Source: Tannerella sp. oral taxon 808
GTDB taxonomy: Bacteria; Bacteroidota; Bacteroidia; Bacteroidales; Tannerellaceae
Assembly (NCBI GenBank): GCA_002890585.1
Contig: MIQB01000017.1
Span: 1-35,175 of the forward strand
Length of the DNA stretch: 35,175 nt
Direction of reading: 5' to 3'
In this document: positions 1-8,126 of the stretch, in pieces
Numbering within the stretch: the first letter of the stretch is position 1
How the letters are laid out: every line of letters begins with the position of its first letter
Made by a program: the position numbers and the translations under genes
The notes under the pieces: generated by a model
Told to the model about the DNA's origin: nothing
What the model saw: the letters and a program-made list of their open reading frames with translations, nothing else
The model's database searches: none

Positions 1-34
1 ACCCTCCCACAGGCGTTGACCCTTAAGCCTGAAT

Positions 35-661
35 TTATTGGGCTTCGCGCAGGAAGCGGTCCACGTCCGGCCGCCAGTCGCCGCCGTTGGTGGCGAGCAG
101 CGTGTGGAAACCGAGCGTGCGGGCGGTGGCCAGATGGTGTGCGCCGTCGTCGATGAAGAGCGTCTCGGCGGGCACCATGCCGCTGTCCTCGATCATGCGT
201 CGGAAGATCTCCGGCTCGGGCTTCATGCAGTGCATCTCGTAGGAGATGTAGAGCCGGTCGAAGTAGTCCGTGATGGGGCGGCCGGCGGCGGAGAATGCGG
301 CCGAGCGCGCCCAGTCGGTGACGAAGGGGTTGTTGTTGCTGAGCACGTAGAGGCGGTAGCGCGGCCGCAGGCGGAGGATGTAGTCGAGCTTGTCGACGTC
401 GGCGGGGTTGGCGATGCTGAGCCATGCGCGGCGCACGTCTTCCGGATCGAGCGTGTGGCCGCAGTGGGCGGAGAGGCGGCGGACGAACTCGTCCGTGGTG
501 ATCGTTCCACGCTCCAGATCGCCGAAGAGGCCAGCTTGGATATAGGGGTCGATGAGACGCGCTGCGTCGGTGACGCCCAACGCCTCAAAGCTGCGCACGG
601 CGCGCGCGGGCGAGATCTCGGCCAGCACGCCGCCCATGTCGAATACGATGTTCTTGATCAT
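35..661 (-). CDS. HAD-IA family hydrolase (YihX-like phosphatase)
   Basis: A 208-residue haloacid-dehalogenase-superfamily hydrolase, probably a cytosolic phosphatase for a small phosphorylated metabolite. All four HAD motifs are visible: the nucleophile motif VFDMGGVL (Asp8), the LSNNN motif with its Ser near residue 110, the Lys of KPEPEIF, and the acidic pair in LFIDDGAHH. The second Asp of the usual DxD motif is Gly (DMGG), as in the YihX-like glucose-1-phosphatase branch. The start is set at the ATG directly before IKNIVFDMGG; the reading frame runs 13 codons further upstream through proline-rich sequence that does not look like protein. It lies downstream of the DUF1015 gene on the same strand, separated by a hairpin, so it may be a separate unit. 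The substrate cannot be predicted. Confidence 0.88.
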   Translation of the reverse strand: MIKNIVFDMGGVLAEISPARAVRSFEALGVTDAARLIDPYIQAGLFGDLERGTITTDEFVRRLSAHCGHTLDPEDVRRAWLSIANPADVDKLDYILRLRPRYRLYVLSNNNPFVTDWARSAAFSAAGRPITDYFDRLYISYEMHCMKPEPEIFRRMIEDSGMVPAETLFIDDGAHHLATARTLGFHTLLATNGGDWRPDVDRFLREAQ

Positions 662-691
662 TGTGTCTGAAGGGGTAGGGGGGGGATATGA

Positions 692-751
692 GAAGGACAC
701 GGTGAAAGGTTCGCCTTGCGAGTGCGAACCCTTCCCGTGTCCTTTCTTTTT
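692..751. terminator. Long interrupted hairpin between DUF1015 and HAD genes
   Basis: AAGGACACGG (693-702) pairs with CCGTGTCCTT (735-744), and GGTTCGC (708-714) pairs with GCGAACC (724-730), with a small internal loop between. A T-rich run follows on the plus strand (743-751), so on the minus strand, where both neighbours are transcribed, an A tract precedes the stem. It probably ends DUF1015 transcription, but the T tract is better placed for the opposite direction. Confidence 0.5.
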
Positions 752-785
752 GGCGATTGATTGTGTGCGGGCTATAAGGATGAGA

Positions 786-2030
786 TCAACTCAACTTATG
801 AATTACCAGCCCAGAGCGAAGTTTCGGTTCAAACCAAGTCGTCTTCGGCGGCATGATGTTGCCCGTGTCGGCGATGTCGATCAGCTGCTTCATGGAGACG
901 GGGTAGAGCGCGAGGGCTACCTTCATCTCGCCGCTGTCGACGCGCTTCTTGAGCTCGCCCAGTCCGCGGATGCCACCGACAAAGTCGATGCGCTTATCGC
1001 TGCGGAGGTCTTTAATGCCGAGAATCTTGTCGAGGATCAGGTTCGAGGAGATCGTCACGTCCAGCACCCCGATCGGGTCGTTGTCGTTGTACGTGCCCGG
1101 CTTGGCCACGAGCGAGTACCAGTTGCCGCCTAAGTAGAGCGAGAACTCATGCAAGCGCGAAGGCTTGAAGATCTCCGTGCCCTTCTTCTCCACGATGAAG
1201 TCTTCGGACAGCTTCCGGAGGAACTCCTCGTCGGAGAGGCCGTTGAGGTCCTTCACCACGCGGTTGTAGTCGATGATCGTAAGCTGGTTGGCGGGGAAGC
1301 AAACGGCCATGAAGAAGTTGTATTCCTCATCGCCACGGTGGTTCGGGTTCTGCTTGGCCTTTTCAGCGCCAACGAGTGCAGCGGCGGCGGAGCGATGGTG
1401 TCCGTCGGCGATGTACATGGCGGGCATGGCGGCAAAGAGCTCGGTGATGCGTTGGATGTCGGCGTCGTCGTCGATGATCCAGAACGTGTGGCGGAAACCG
1501 TCGAGCTTGGCTGTGAAGTCATACTCGGGCGCGCCTTTGGTGTATTTGGCTACGATGGCGTCCACATCCTTGTTGTCGGGGTAGGCGAAGAACACCGGCT
1601 CGATGTTGGCGTTGTTCACGCGCACATGCTTCATGCGGTCTTCCTCCTTGTCGCGGCGGGTCAGTTCGTGCTTCTTGATCTTGCCCGTCATGTAGTCATC
1701 AACGTAGGCGCAGACCACGAGGCCGTATTGCGTCTTGCCGTTCATCGTCTGGGCGTAGATGTAGTAGTGCTCCTTGCCGTCCTGCACGAGCCAGCCTTTG
1801 TCTTGAAACATTTGGAAGTTCTGTGCGGCCTTCTCGTAGACTTTCGGATCGTGTTCGTCCGTGCCTTCGGGGAAGTCGATCTCCGGCTTGATGATGTGGT
1901 AGAGCGATTTCTCGTTCCCTTCCGCTTCGGCGCGTGCCTCGGCAGAGTTCAGCACGTCGTACGGGCGCGACTGCACCTGCTCAACGTATTTCTTCGGCGG
2001 ACGAATGCCTTTGAATGGTTTGATCTTCAT
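786..2030 (-). CDS. DUF1015 family protein
   Basis: A 414-residue protein of the DUF1015 family, full length for that family. The segment YIADGHHRSAAAAL is the most recognisable conserved block, and its His residues look like an active or metal-binding site. No signal peptide or membrane segment is seen, so it is probably cytosolic. The start MKIKPFKGIRPPKKY is typical of the family. The gene follows serA on the same strand with a 79-nt gap that contains a terminator-like hairpin. DUF1015 genes are often found next to serA and serC in Bacteroidetes and some other anaerobes, which suggests a role connected with serine or phosphoserine metabolism. The reaction is not established, and none should be inferred beyond that association. 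Confidence 0.9.
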   Translation of the reverse strand: MKIKPFKGIRPPKKYVEQVQSRPYDVLNSAEARAEAEGNEKSLYHIIKPEIDFPEGTDEHDPKVYEKAAQNFQMFQDKGWLVQDGKEHYYIYAQTMNGKTQYGLVVCAYVDDYMTGKIKKHELTRRDKEEDRMKHVRVNNANIEPVFFAYPDNKDVDAIVAKYTKGAPEYDFTAKLDGFRHTFWIIDDDADIQRITELFAAMPAMYIADGHHRSAAAALVGAEKAKQNPNHRGDEEYNFFMAVCFPANQLTIIDYNRVVKDLNGLSDEEFLRKLSEDFIVEKKGTEIFKPSRLHEFSLYLGGNWYSLVAKPGTYNDNDPIGVLDVTISSNLILDKILGIKDLRSDKRIDFVGGIRGLGELKKRVDSGEMKVALALYPVSMKQLIDIADTGNIMPPKTTWFEPKLRSGLVIHKLS

Positions 2031-2049
2031 GATGTATGTGTATAGAAAG

Positions 2050-2098
2050 AAACTCCCGCTACCGGATCCCCTGTGTAGGTCTGCGATAACGGGAGTTT
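2050..2098 (-). terminator. Hairpin after serA
   Basis: AAACTCCCG (2050-2058) is the exact complement of CGGGAGTTT (2090-2098). Read on the minus strand the stem is followed by TTTCTTTCT, so it fits an intrinsic terminator just after serA. If it works, DUF1015 depends on readthrough or on its own promoter. Confidence 0.6.
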
Positions 2099-2109
2099 GC
2101 TGTGATGCA

Positions 2110-3030
2110 TTACTTATTCACTTGGAACTTGCGGTTGCCGTTCTTCAGGAAGTCTACAATCTGATTGGCAGCAGCGATACCGGCGTTGATGTTAGCCTCA
2201 GCCGTCTGCGCACCCATCTTCTTGGGTGTGCTGAAGTAGCGGGCAGCAAACTTCTCAGCCAGCTCGGCGTGGTTGGCGGGCATGATGTCCGTCAGATACT
2301 TGAAGTCCGGGCGCTCCTCCATCACCTTCACCAGTTCCGGCTCGTTGATCACCTCCTTACGGGCGGTGTTGATCAGCACGGCGCCCTTCGGCATGCTCAT
2401 GAGCAGCGCGTGGCCGATGGAGTTCTTCGTCTCCTTCGTAGCTGGGATGTGCAGCGAGACGTACTGACATGTCTTGTACAGCTCTTCAGCCGACGTGAGC
2501 GCCTTCACGCCGTCTGCCTCGATCACTTCAGAGGGGCAGAATGCGTCGTATGCATAGATCTCCATGCCGAAGCCTTTGGCGATGCGGGCCACGTTGCGAC
2601 CTACGTTGCCATAGGCGTGGATGCCCAGCTTCTTGCCCTTCAGCTCCGTGCCAGATGCGCCGTTATAGAGGTTGCGTGCACCGTAAACCATCAGACCCAG
2701 CGCGAGCTCAGCTACGGCGTTCGAGTTCTGACCCGGTGTGTTCATCACGCACACGTTATGTGCCGTTGCGGCTTCCAGGTCTACGTTGTCGTAGCCAGCG
2801 CCTGCGCGTACCACGATCTTCAGCTGCTTGGCAGCGTCGAGCACTTCGGCGTCTACCTTATCGCTACGGATGATGATGGCGTCAGCATCTTTCACGGCGT
2901 CTAACAACTGCGCTTTGTCGGTGTATTTCTCCAACAGCGCCAACTCCAAGCCGCCCTTTTCAACGACTTCACGAATGCCTTTCACAGCAACTGCTGCAAA
3001 GGGCTTTTCTGTTGCTACAAGGACTTTCAT
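2110..3030 (-). CDS. serA: D-3-phosphoglycerate dehydrogenase, type III (short)
   Basis: Oxidises 3-phosphoglycerate to 3-phosphohydroxypyruvate, the first step of serine synthesis. The protein has 306 residues and lacks the C-terminal ACT and intervening domains of long SerA proteins, so serine feedback through an ACT domain is not expected. The substrate/NAD block VVRAGAGYDNVD (73-84) and the Rossmann loop GIHAYGNVG (136-144) are present. Where many members of the superfamily have the catalytic His in TPHIG, this protein reads TPKKMG (Lys270-Lys271). A lysine at this place marks the subtype shared by Bacteroidales and Entamoeba histolytica. It lies 4 nt after the IVS-type gene, and serC is upstream, forming a serC-IVS-serA operon. 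Confidence 0.95.
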   Translation of the reverse strand: MKVLVATEKPFAAVAVKGIREVVEKGGLELALLEKYTDKAQLLDAVKDADAIIIRSDKVDAEVLDAAKQLKIVVRAGAGYDNVDLEAATAHNVCVMNTPGQNSNAVAELALGLMVYGARNLYNGASGTELKGKKLGIHAYGNVGRNVARIAKGFGMEIYAYDAFCPSEVIEADGVKALTSAEELYKTCQYVSLHIPATKETKNSIGHALLMSMPKGAVLINTARKEVINEPELVKVMEERPDFKYLTDIMPANHAELAEKFAARYFSTPKKMGAQTAEANINAGIAAANQIVDFLKNGNRKFQVNK

Positions 3031-3034
3031 GTCT

Positions 3035-3439
3035 TTAATTGTTTATCTGTTTATTCGTTTGATGTTGAGTCGAGCTTCGCTTGATCTGACTATTCTTTAG
3101 TGCATTCAGCTTATTCGACAGTTCCTGAATCCGAACGGCTATACCGGATAAATCGTTCTCATCGATATAACCCAAATCCTTTGCAATTAGAAAAGAACAG
3201 TAGACTTCAAGCAACGAGCCGTAGGCGATTTCAGAGAAACGCGATTGCTCTTTCAATGAGTTTCGGGAAGTCCCCTCGGCAATGTTTAGAGATATAGAAA
3301 TGGCTGCGCGCCTTATCTGATTTGTCAGATTCTGCATTTCAAAGCCCGGGAATTGCGTCAGAAGTCGATACACTTCCTTTATGAGCGCTCTCGAAACCTG
3401 CCATACATCTAACCTTTCAAAGGCATACAGATACTTCAT
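3035..3439 (-). CDS. Four-helix-bundle protein (23S rRNA IVS / TIGR02436 type)
   Basis: A 134-residue, mostly helical protein. The pattern YLYAFERLDVWQ near the N-terminus, QIRRAAISISLNIAEG in the middle and ARGSLLEV-like YGSLLEVYCS after it identifies the family first described in intervening sequences of 23S rRNA genes, now common as free-standing genes in Bacteroidetes. Its biochemical function is unknown. The ATG before KYLYAFERL is preferred over a TTG four codons upstream. It is sandwiched in the serine operon, 46 nt after serC and 4 nt before serA. The DNA is clearly more A+T-rich than its neighbours, which suggests a later insertion into an older serC-serA pair. Confidence 0.85.
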   Translation of the reverse strand: MKYLYAFERLDVWQVSRALIKEVYRLLTQFPGFEMQNLTNQIRRAAISISLNIAEGTSRNSLKEQSRFSEIAYGSLLEVYCSFLIAKDLGYIDENDLSGIAVRIQELSNKLNALKNSQIKRSSTQHQTNKQINN

Positions 3440-3485
3440 CACTCCAAACAACAGCTCAACAATTCAACAACTAAACGACTCAACA

Positions 3486-4553
3486 TTAATGTGCCTTTTC
3501 GAACTCCTTCATCGTTTGAACCAGTGCCTTCACGCTTTCGATTGGCATGGCGTTGTAGAGAGAGGCGCGGAAGCCGCCTACTGAGCGGTGACCCTTGATG
3601 CCGATCATGCCGGCAGCAGTAGCGAAGTCGGCGAACTCTTTCTCCAATTCCTTGTACTCATCGTTCATCACGAAGCAGACGTTCATCAGCGAACGATCCT
3701 CCACTTCCACCGTTCCGCGGAACAGCTTGTTGCGGTCGATCTCGTCGTAGAGCACAGCGGCTTTCTCTTGGTTCTTCTTCTGAAGCACCTTCACGCCGCC
3801 TTGTTGCTTATACCATTTCAGTGTCTGGAGCGCGGAGAAGATCGGCAGCACGGGGGGCGTGTTGAACATCGAGTCCTTCTTGATGTGCGTGTTGTAGTCC
3901 AGCATGGTGGGGATGGGGCGATCTACGTGGCCCAGTGCATCCTTGCGAACGATGATGATCGTCACGCCAGCGGGGGCGAGGTTCTTCTGTGCACCGGCAT
4001 AGATGGCGTTGTACTTCGAGACGTCGATGGGGCGCGAGAAGATGTCGGACGACATGTCAGAGACCAGCGGCACGCTTACTTCCGGGATCTTGTGGTATTC
4101 CGTGCCATAGATCGTGTTGTTGGTCGTGAAGTGGAGGTACTCTGAGTCGGGCGCCACGGTGTAGTGCTTCGGGATGTAGGTGTAGTTCTTATCGGCCGAC
4201 GAAGCCACCACGTCCACCTCGCCGAAGAGCTTGGCTTCCTTGATGGCTTTCGATGCCCACGTACCGGTGTCGATGTACGCGGCTTTTTTCTTCAACAGAT
4301 TGAAGGGGATCATGCAGAACTGCAGGCTGGCGCCACCGCCGAGGAAGACGACCTCGTGGGTTGCGGGAACATCGAGCAGCTCTTTAACTAATGCGCGGGC
4401 TTCGTCGTTGACGGCGACGAACTCTTTTCCGCGGTGGGAGACTTCCAGCAGCGACAGGCCTGTCCCTGCGAAGTTCAGTACGGCATCGGCCGTGTTCTTA
4501 ATCGTGTACTCACTCAAGATTGAGGGTCCTGCATAAAAATTGTGCTTCTTCAT
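3486..4553 (-). CDS. serC: Phosphoserine aminotransferase
   Basis: Converts 3-phosphohydroxypyruvate and glutamate to phosphoserine and 2-oxoglutarate; it is also commonly assigned a role in pyridoxal phosphate synthesis. At 355 residues it is full length. The PLP lysine is Lys190 in GAQKNLAPAG, and the N-terminus HNFYAGPSIL and the C-terminal GHRSVGGFRASLYNAMP block are typical of SerC. It is the first gene of the serC-IVS-serA unit and starts 49 nt downstream of a good Bacteroidetes -7 element. No phosphoserine phosphatase (serB) is seen beside it. Confidence 0.96.
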   Translation of the reverse strand: MKKHNFYAGPSILSEYTIKNTADAVLNFAGTGLSLLEVSHRGKEFVAVNDEARALVKELLDVPATHEVVFLGGGASLQFCMIPFNLLKKKAAYIDTGTWASKAIKEAKLFGEVDVVASSADKNYTYIPKHYTVAPDSEYLHFTTNNTIYGTEYHKIPEVSVPLVSDMSSDIFSRPIDVSKYNAIYAGAQKNLAPAGVTIIIVRKDALGHVDRPIPTMLDYNTHIKKDSMFNTPPVLPIFSALQTLKWYKQQGGVKVLQKKNQEKAAVLYDEIDRNKLFRGTVEVEDRSLMNVCFVMNDEYKELEKEFADFATAAGMIGIKGHRSVGGFRASLYNAMPIESVKALVQTMKEFEKAH

Positions 4554-4602
4554 AGATCAAAAAAAATTAATACTGTCATGTGCTACGTGTTAAAATCGTG
4601 GG

Positions 4603-4631
4603 CAAATGTAGGACAAAAAGGATGCGACAAA
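4603..4631 (-). promoter_or_regulatory. Candidate promoter of serC operon
   Basis: Read on the minus strand, TACATTTG (4610-4603) matches the Bacteroidetes -7 consensus TAnnTTTG, with TTTG (4631-4628) 17 nt upstream as a -33 element. The spacing is slightly short of the usual 19-21. It lies 49 nt before the serC ATG. Confidence 0.6.
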
Positions 4632-4761
4632 AGAAAACTTCGGGGGATTGCCAGATGGGGCAAAAAAGGGCTTCAAAAGGGCAAAGTTGGGGTGATGCGA
4701 GGCCTCGTTTTTCCCCTTCGGCGCGAGGCTTCGGGGTTTAACCTGAGGGGGGGAGGTGGGC

Positions 4762-5210
4762 GCCGGTGGGAAAATGACTTCGCCCAAGGGTCGGATCCAT
4801 TTTCCCGGTGGGAAAACGACCTCTCCCGAGGGTCGGATCCATTTTCCCGGTGGGAAAACGACCTCTCCCAGGGGTTGGATCCATTTTCCCGGTGGGAAAA
4901 CGCCCTCTCCCGAGGGTCGGATCCATTTTCCCGGTGGGAAAACGACCTTGCCCGAGGGTTGGATCCATTTTCCCGGTGGGAAAACGCCCTCTCCCAAGGG
5001 TTGGATCCATTTTCCCGGTGGGAAAACGACCTCTCCCAAGGGTTGGATCCATTTTCCCGGTGGGAAAATGACCTCTCCCAAGGGTTGGATCCATTTCCCC
5101 GGTGGGAAAACGACCTCTCCCGAGGGTTGGATCCATTTTCTCGGTGGGAAAACGACCTCGCCCAAGGGTTGGATCCATTTTCCCGGTGGGAAAATGACCT
5201 CGCCCGCCCC
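4762..5210. repeat. Array A: ~10.6 tandem copies of a 42-bp unit
   Basis: GGATCC recurs exactly every 42 bp at 4793, 4835, 4877 and so on to 5171. Each unit contains the inverted repeat TTTTCCCGGTGGGAAAA and a linker of the CTCTCCCGAGGGT type. The array fills most of the 798-nt divergent gap between serC and the saccharopine-dehydrogenase-like gene. Because 42 is a multiple of three and the unit lacks stops in several frames, long 14-residue-periodic reading frames appear on both strands; none has a believable start or product. The rest of the gap (4632-4761) holds only short palindromes such as CGAGGCCTCG (4698-4707). Confidence 0.95.
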
Positions 5211-5231
5211 GATAGGTGTCATCGATAGCTC

Positions 5232-5261
5232 TGTAGGGGAGAAAGATTTTTCGCCCCTACA
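5232..5261. repeat. REP-like palindrome, copy 1
   Basis: TGTAGGGGAGAAA (5232-5244) and TTTCGCCCCTACA (5249-5261) form an imperfect inverted repeat around GATT. Related copies lie at 16171-16200 and 23514-23541. This copy lies just after array A. Confidence 0.7.
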
Positions 5262-5305
5262 ATCCGTGAGGGGGCGTGCCGCCAAACCCCTTTTCTCAAA
5301 TGGCA

Positions 5306-5313
5306 TACTTTTG
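5306..5313 (+). promoter_or_regulatory. Candidate -7 element before saccharopine-dehydrogenase-like gene
   Basis: TACTTTTG matches TAnnTTTG and lies 38 nt before the ATG at 5352. No clear TTG/TTTG is present at the expected upstream distance, so the call is weak. Confidence 0.4.
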
Positions 5314-5351
5314 CCCGCACACATAACACACAATAAATCACTATAGATTTT

Positions 5352-6545
5352 ATGGGTAAGATATTAGTCATCGGCGCCGGTGGCGTGAGCACCGTGGCCG
5401 TGAAGAAAATGGCGATGAACGCCGATGTGTTTACGGACATCATGCTGGCCAGCCGCACGAAGAGTAAATGCGATCGCATAGCGGCAGACATTAAGAACGT
5501 ACGCGTGCGCACGGCCGAGGTGGATGCGGACAAGGAGGACGAGTTGGTGCGCCTCTTTGAGGACTTCCGGCCCGAGTTGGTCGTCAACCTCGCCCTGCCT
5601 TATCAGGACCTCCACATCATGAACGCCTGTCTCCGGTACGGCGTGAGCTACTTAGACACGGCCAACTATGAGCCGCTCGACGAAGCCAAATACGAATACA
5701 GCTGGCAGTGGGCTTACAAGGATCGCTTCCGCGAGGCCGGCCTGACCGCCATCCTCGGCTGTGGCTTCGACCCCGGCGTGACGGGCGTCTTCACCGCCTA
5801 CGCCGCCAAGCATCACTTCGACGAGCTCCGCACGCTCGACATCGTAGACTGCAACGCCGGCGATCACCACAAGGCCTTTGCCACCAACTTTAATCCCGAG
5901 ATCAACATCCGAGAGATCACCCAGAAGGGTCGCTACTACGAGGACGGACAGTGGCACGAGACGGAGCCGCTCGCCGTGCATCGCGCGCTGAACTACCCGA
6001 ACGTCGGGCCGCGCGAGTCGTACCTCATGTTTCATGAAGAGCTCGAGAGCCTTGTCAAGCATTACCCCACGCTGCGCCGCGCGCGCTTCTGGATGACCTT
6101 TGGGCAGGAGTACTTGACGCACCTCCGCGTGATGCAAAACATCGGCATGACGAGCATCAAGCCCATCCTCTACAAGGGCGTCGAGATCGTACCTATCCAG
6201 TTCCTCAAGGCCGTCCTGCCCGACCCCGGCGAGCTGGGAGAGAACTACACGGGCGAGACGTCGATCGGCTGCCGCATCCGCGGGCTGAAGGATGGCCGCG
6301 AGCAGACGTATTACGTATATAATAACTGTAGCCACCGCGCGGCGTACGAGGAGACCGGCGCGCAGGGCGTGAGCTACACCACGGGTGTGCCCGCCATGAT
6401 CGGCGCCAAGATGTTCCTCAAGGGGCAGTGGCGCCGGCCGGGCGTGTGGAATGTGGAGGAGTTCGACCCCGACCCCTTCATGCAGGAGCTGAACGTGCAA
6501 GGCCTGCCGTGGCACGAGATCTTCGGAGGCGATCTGGAACTGTAA
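5352..6545 (+). CDS. Saccharopine dehydrogenase family, probable carboxy(nor)spermidine dehydrogenase
   Basis: A 397-residue NAD(P)-dependent enzyme with an N-terminal Rossmann motif (ILVIGAGGVS, residues 4-13) followed by ASRTKSKCDRIA, which probably binds the cofactor ribose or phosphate. The middle portion, GCGFDPGVTGVF and DIVDCNAGDHH, is typical of the branch that makes carboxyspermidine or carboxynorspermidine in Bacteroidetes polyamine synthesis rather than saccharopine itself. That assignment rests on family resemblance. The partner decarboxylase gene (nspC-like) is not in this window. It is the first gene after array A on the plus strand, with bcp 18 nt downstream and recA beyond, possibly one transcript. 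Confidence 0.85.
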   Translation: MGKILVIGAGGVSTVAVKKMAMNADVFTDIMLASRTKSKCDRIAADIKNVRVRTAEVDADKEDELVRLFEDFRPELVVNLALPYQDLHIMNACLRYGVSYLDTANYEPLDEAKYEYSWQWAYKDRFREAGLTAILGCGFDPGVTGVFTAYAAKHHFDELRTLDIVDCNAGDHHKAFATNFNPEINIREITQKGRYYEDGQWHETEPLAVHRALNYPNVGPRESYLMFHEELESLVKHYPTLRRARFWMTFGQEYLTHLRVMQNIGMTSIKPILYKGVEIVPIQFLKAVLPDPGELGENYTGETSIGCRIRGLKDGREQTYYVYNNCSHRAAYEETGAQGVSYTTGVPAMIGAKMFLKGQWRRPGVWNVEEFDPDPFMQELNVQGLPWHEIFGGDLEL

Positions 6546-6563
6546 CCCCCCGCTGCTACGCAT

Positions 6564-7022
6564 ATGGCTATACAAGTAGGCGATCGTGTGCCCGACCTGC
6601 TCGGGACGGATCAAGACGACAAGGAAGTACGCATGAGCGACTATCGCGGTCGGTGCGTCGCACTTTACTTCTACCCCAAGGACAACACCAGCGGATGCAC
6701 AGCCGAGGCCTGTAGCTTGCGCGATGGCTACGCTGACCTGCAAGCGGCCGGCTACGAGGTGATCGGCGTCAGCCGTGACAGCGCCCGCTCACACCGCGGA
6801 TTCATCGAAAAGCAAAGCCTGCCCTTCCGGCTCATCGCCGACACGGACACCACGCTGCAACAACAGTTCGGCGTCTGGGCAGAAAAGAAACTCTACGGAC
6901 GAACCTACATGGGCACCCTCCGCCAAACCTTCCTCATTGACGGTGAAGGCGTGGTGGAGCGCGTCATCGAGCGCGTGAATACGAAAGACCACGCCCGCCA
7001 GATCCTCTCGTCCGACAAGTAA
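6564..7022 (+). CDS. bcp: Thioredoxin-dependent thiol peroxidase (BCP-type peroxiredoxin)
   Basis: Reduces hydrogen peroxide and organic hydroperoxides with thioredoxin as electron donor, in the cytosol. At 152 residues it is full length. The catalytic block YFYPKDNTSGCTAEACSLRD carries the peroxidatic cysteine and a second cysteine five residues later, as in the atypical two-Cys BCP group. GVSRDSARSH and the active-site Arg region RTYMGTLRQTFLID also match. It begins 18 nt after the previous gene and ends 31 nt before recA, so the three are likely cotranscribed, which would link peroxide defence with DNA repair. Confidence 0.94.
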   Translation: MAIQVGDRVPDLLGTDQDDKEVRMSDYRGRCVALYFYPKDNTSGCTAEACSLRDGYADLQAAGYEVIGVSRDSARSHRGFIEKQSLPFRLIADTDTTLQQQFGVWAEKKLYGRTYMGTLRQTFLIDGEGVVERVIERVNTKDHARQILSSDK

Positions 7023-7053
7023 TACCCCTTCATTATATATAACGAGCACACAA

Positions 7054-8082
7054 ATGGCAAAAGAGAAAAAAGAAGTAGGCATCGCCTCTGGATCGGACAA
7101 GCTGTCGGCGCTGAAGGCCGCAATGGATAAGATCGAAAAGAACTTCGGCAAAGGCTCCATCATGGCACTGGGCGACCGGCAGGTAGAGGAGAACATCGAG
7201 GTGATCCCCACCGGCTCCGTAGGGCTGAACGCCGCGCTCGGTGTCGGGGGCATACCCCGTGGGCGCGTGGTGGAGATCTACGGGCCCGAATCGTCTGGCA
7301 AAACCACCATCGCCCTCCACATGATCGCCGAAGCACAAAAGGGCGGAGGCATCGCCGCCTTCATCGACGCCGAGCATGCCTTCGACAGCACCTACGCCAA
7401 GAAGTTAGGCGTCGACACGGATCACCTGCTCATCTCACAGCCCGACAACGGCGAGCAGGCACTCGAGATCGCTGAGCAACTGATCCGCTCGGCCGCGGTG
7501 GACATCATCGTGATAGACTCCGTGGCCGCGCTCACCCCGAAGGCTGAGTTGGAAGGCAACATGGGCGAAAGCCAGATGGGGCTGCAAGCCCGACTCATGT
7601 CGCAGGCGCTGCGCAAGATGACGGGCGCCATCAGCAAGACACGCTCCGTCTGCGTCTTCATCAACCAGCTCCGCGAGAAGATCGGCTCACCGTCGTATGG
7701 CAGTGGCCCGCCCGAAACGACAACCGGCGGCAACGCCCTGAAGTTCTACGCCTCCGTCCGCTTAGACATCCGCCGCAGCACAGCGATCAAGGACGGCGAT
7801 GTCATCATCGGCAACCTGACGCGTGTCAAGGTGGTGAAGAACAAAGTGGCGCCCCCCTTCCGCAAGGCAGAGTTCGACATGATCTACGGCGAAGGCATCT
7901 CGCACACCGGCGAGATCGTCGACCTCGGCATCGATCAGGGGTTGATCTCCAAGAACGGCTCCTGGTTCAGCTACGGTGAGACACGCCTCGGCCAAGGACG
8001 CGAGGCCGCCAAGCAGTATTTCAAGGAGAACCCCGAGGCCGCCGCCGAGTTAGAGGCGAAGATCCTCGAGAAGATGAAGTAG
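7054..8082 (+). CDS. recA: Recombinase RecA
   Basis: Central homologous-recombination and SOS coprotease protein. At 342 residues it is full length. Walker A is GPESSGKT (77-84), Walker B is in IIVIDSVAAL, and the L2-loop block GSPSYGSGPPETTTGGNALKFYAS is intact. The C-terminal tail is short and acidic. The ATG at 7054 begins MAKEKKEVG, the usual start. No clear LexA-type operator was recognised in the 31-nt gap upstream. Confidence 0.98.
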   Translation: MAKEKKEVGIASGSDKLSALKAAMDKIEKNFGKGSIMALGDRQVEENIEVIPTGSVGLNAALGVGGIPRGRVVEIYGPESSGKTTIALHMIAEAQKGGGIAAFIDAEHAFDSTYAKKLGVDTDHLLISQPDNGEQALEIAEQLIRSAAVDIIVIDSVAALTPKAELEGNMGESQMGLQARLMSQALRKMTGAISKTRSVCVFINQLREKIGSPSYGSGPPETTTGGNALKFYASVRLDIRRSTAIKDGDVIIGNLTRVKVVKNKVAPPFRKAEFDMIYGEGISHTGEIVDLGIDQGLISKNGSWFSYGETRLGQGREAAKQYFKENPEAAAELEAKILEKMK

Positions 8083-8126
8083 CCGAAGAGGCAGAAAAGA
8101 GCGGGGGAGGGGCGTACATCAACGTC

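Noticed and set aside
4542..5333. Long 14-residue-periodic open frames on both strands across array A
   Set aside because: They arise from a 42-bp unit without stops in several frames. No frame has a credible start, domain or compositional bias that favours one strand.
5652..6743. Long minus-strand frame opposite the saccharopine-dehydrogenase-like gene and bcp
   Set aside because: It is a shadow of G+C-rich coding sequence. The plus-strand genes have clear motifs, while this frame crosses two genes with no recognisable domain.
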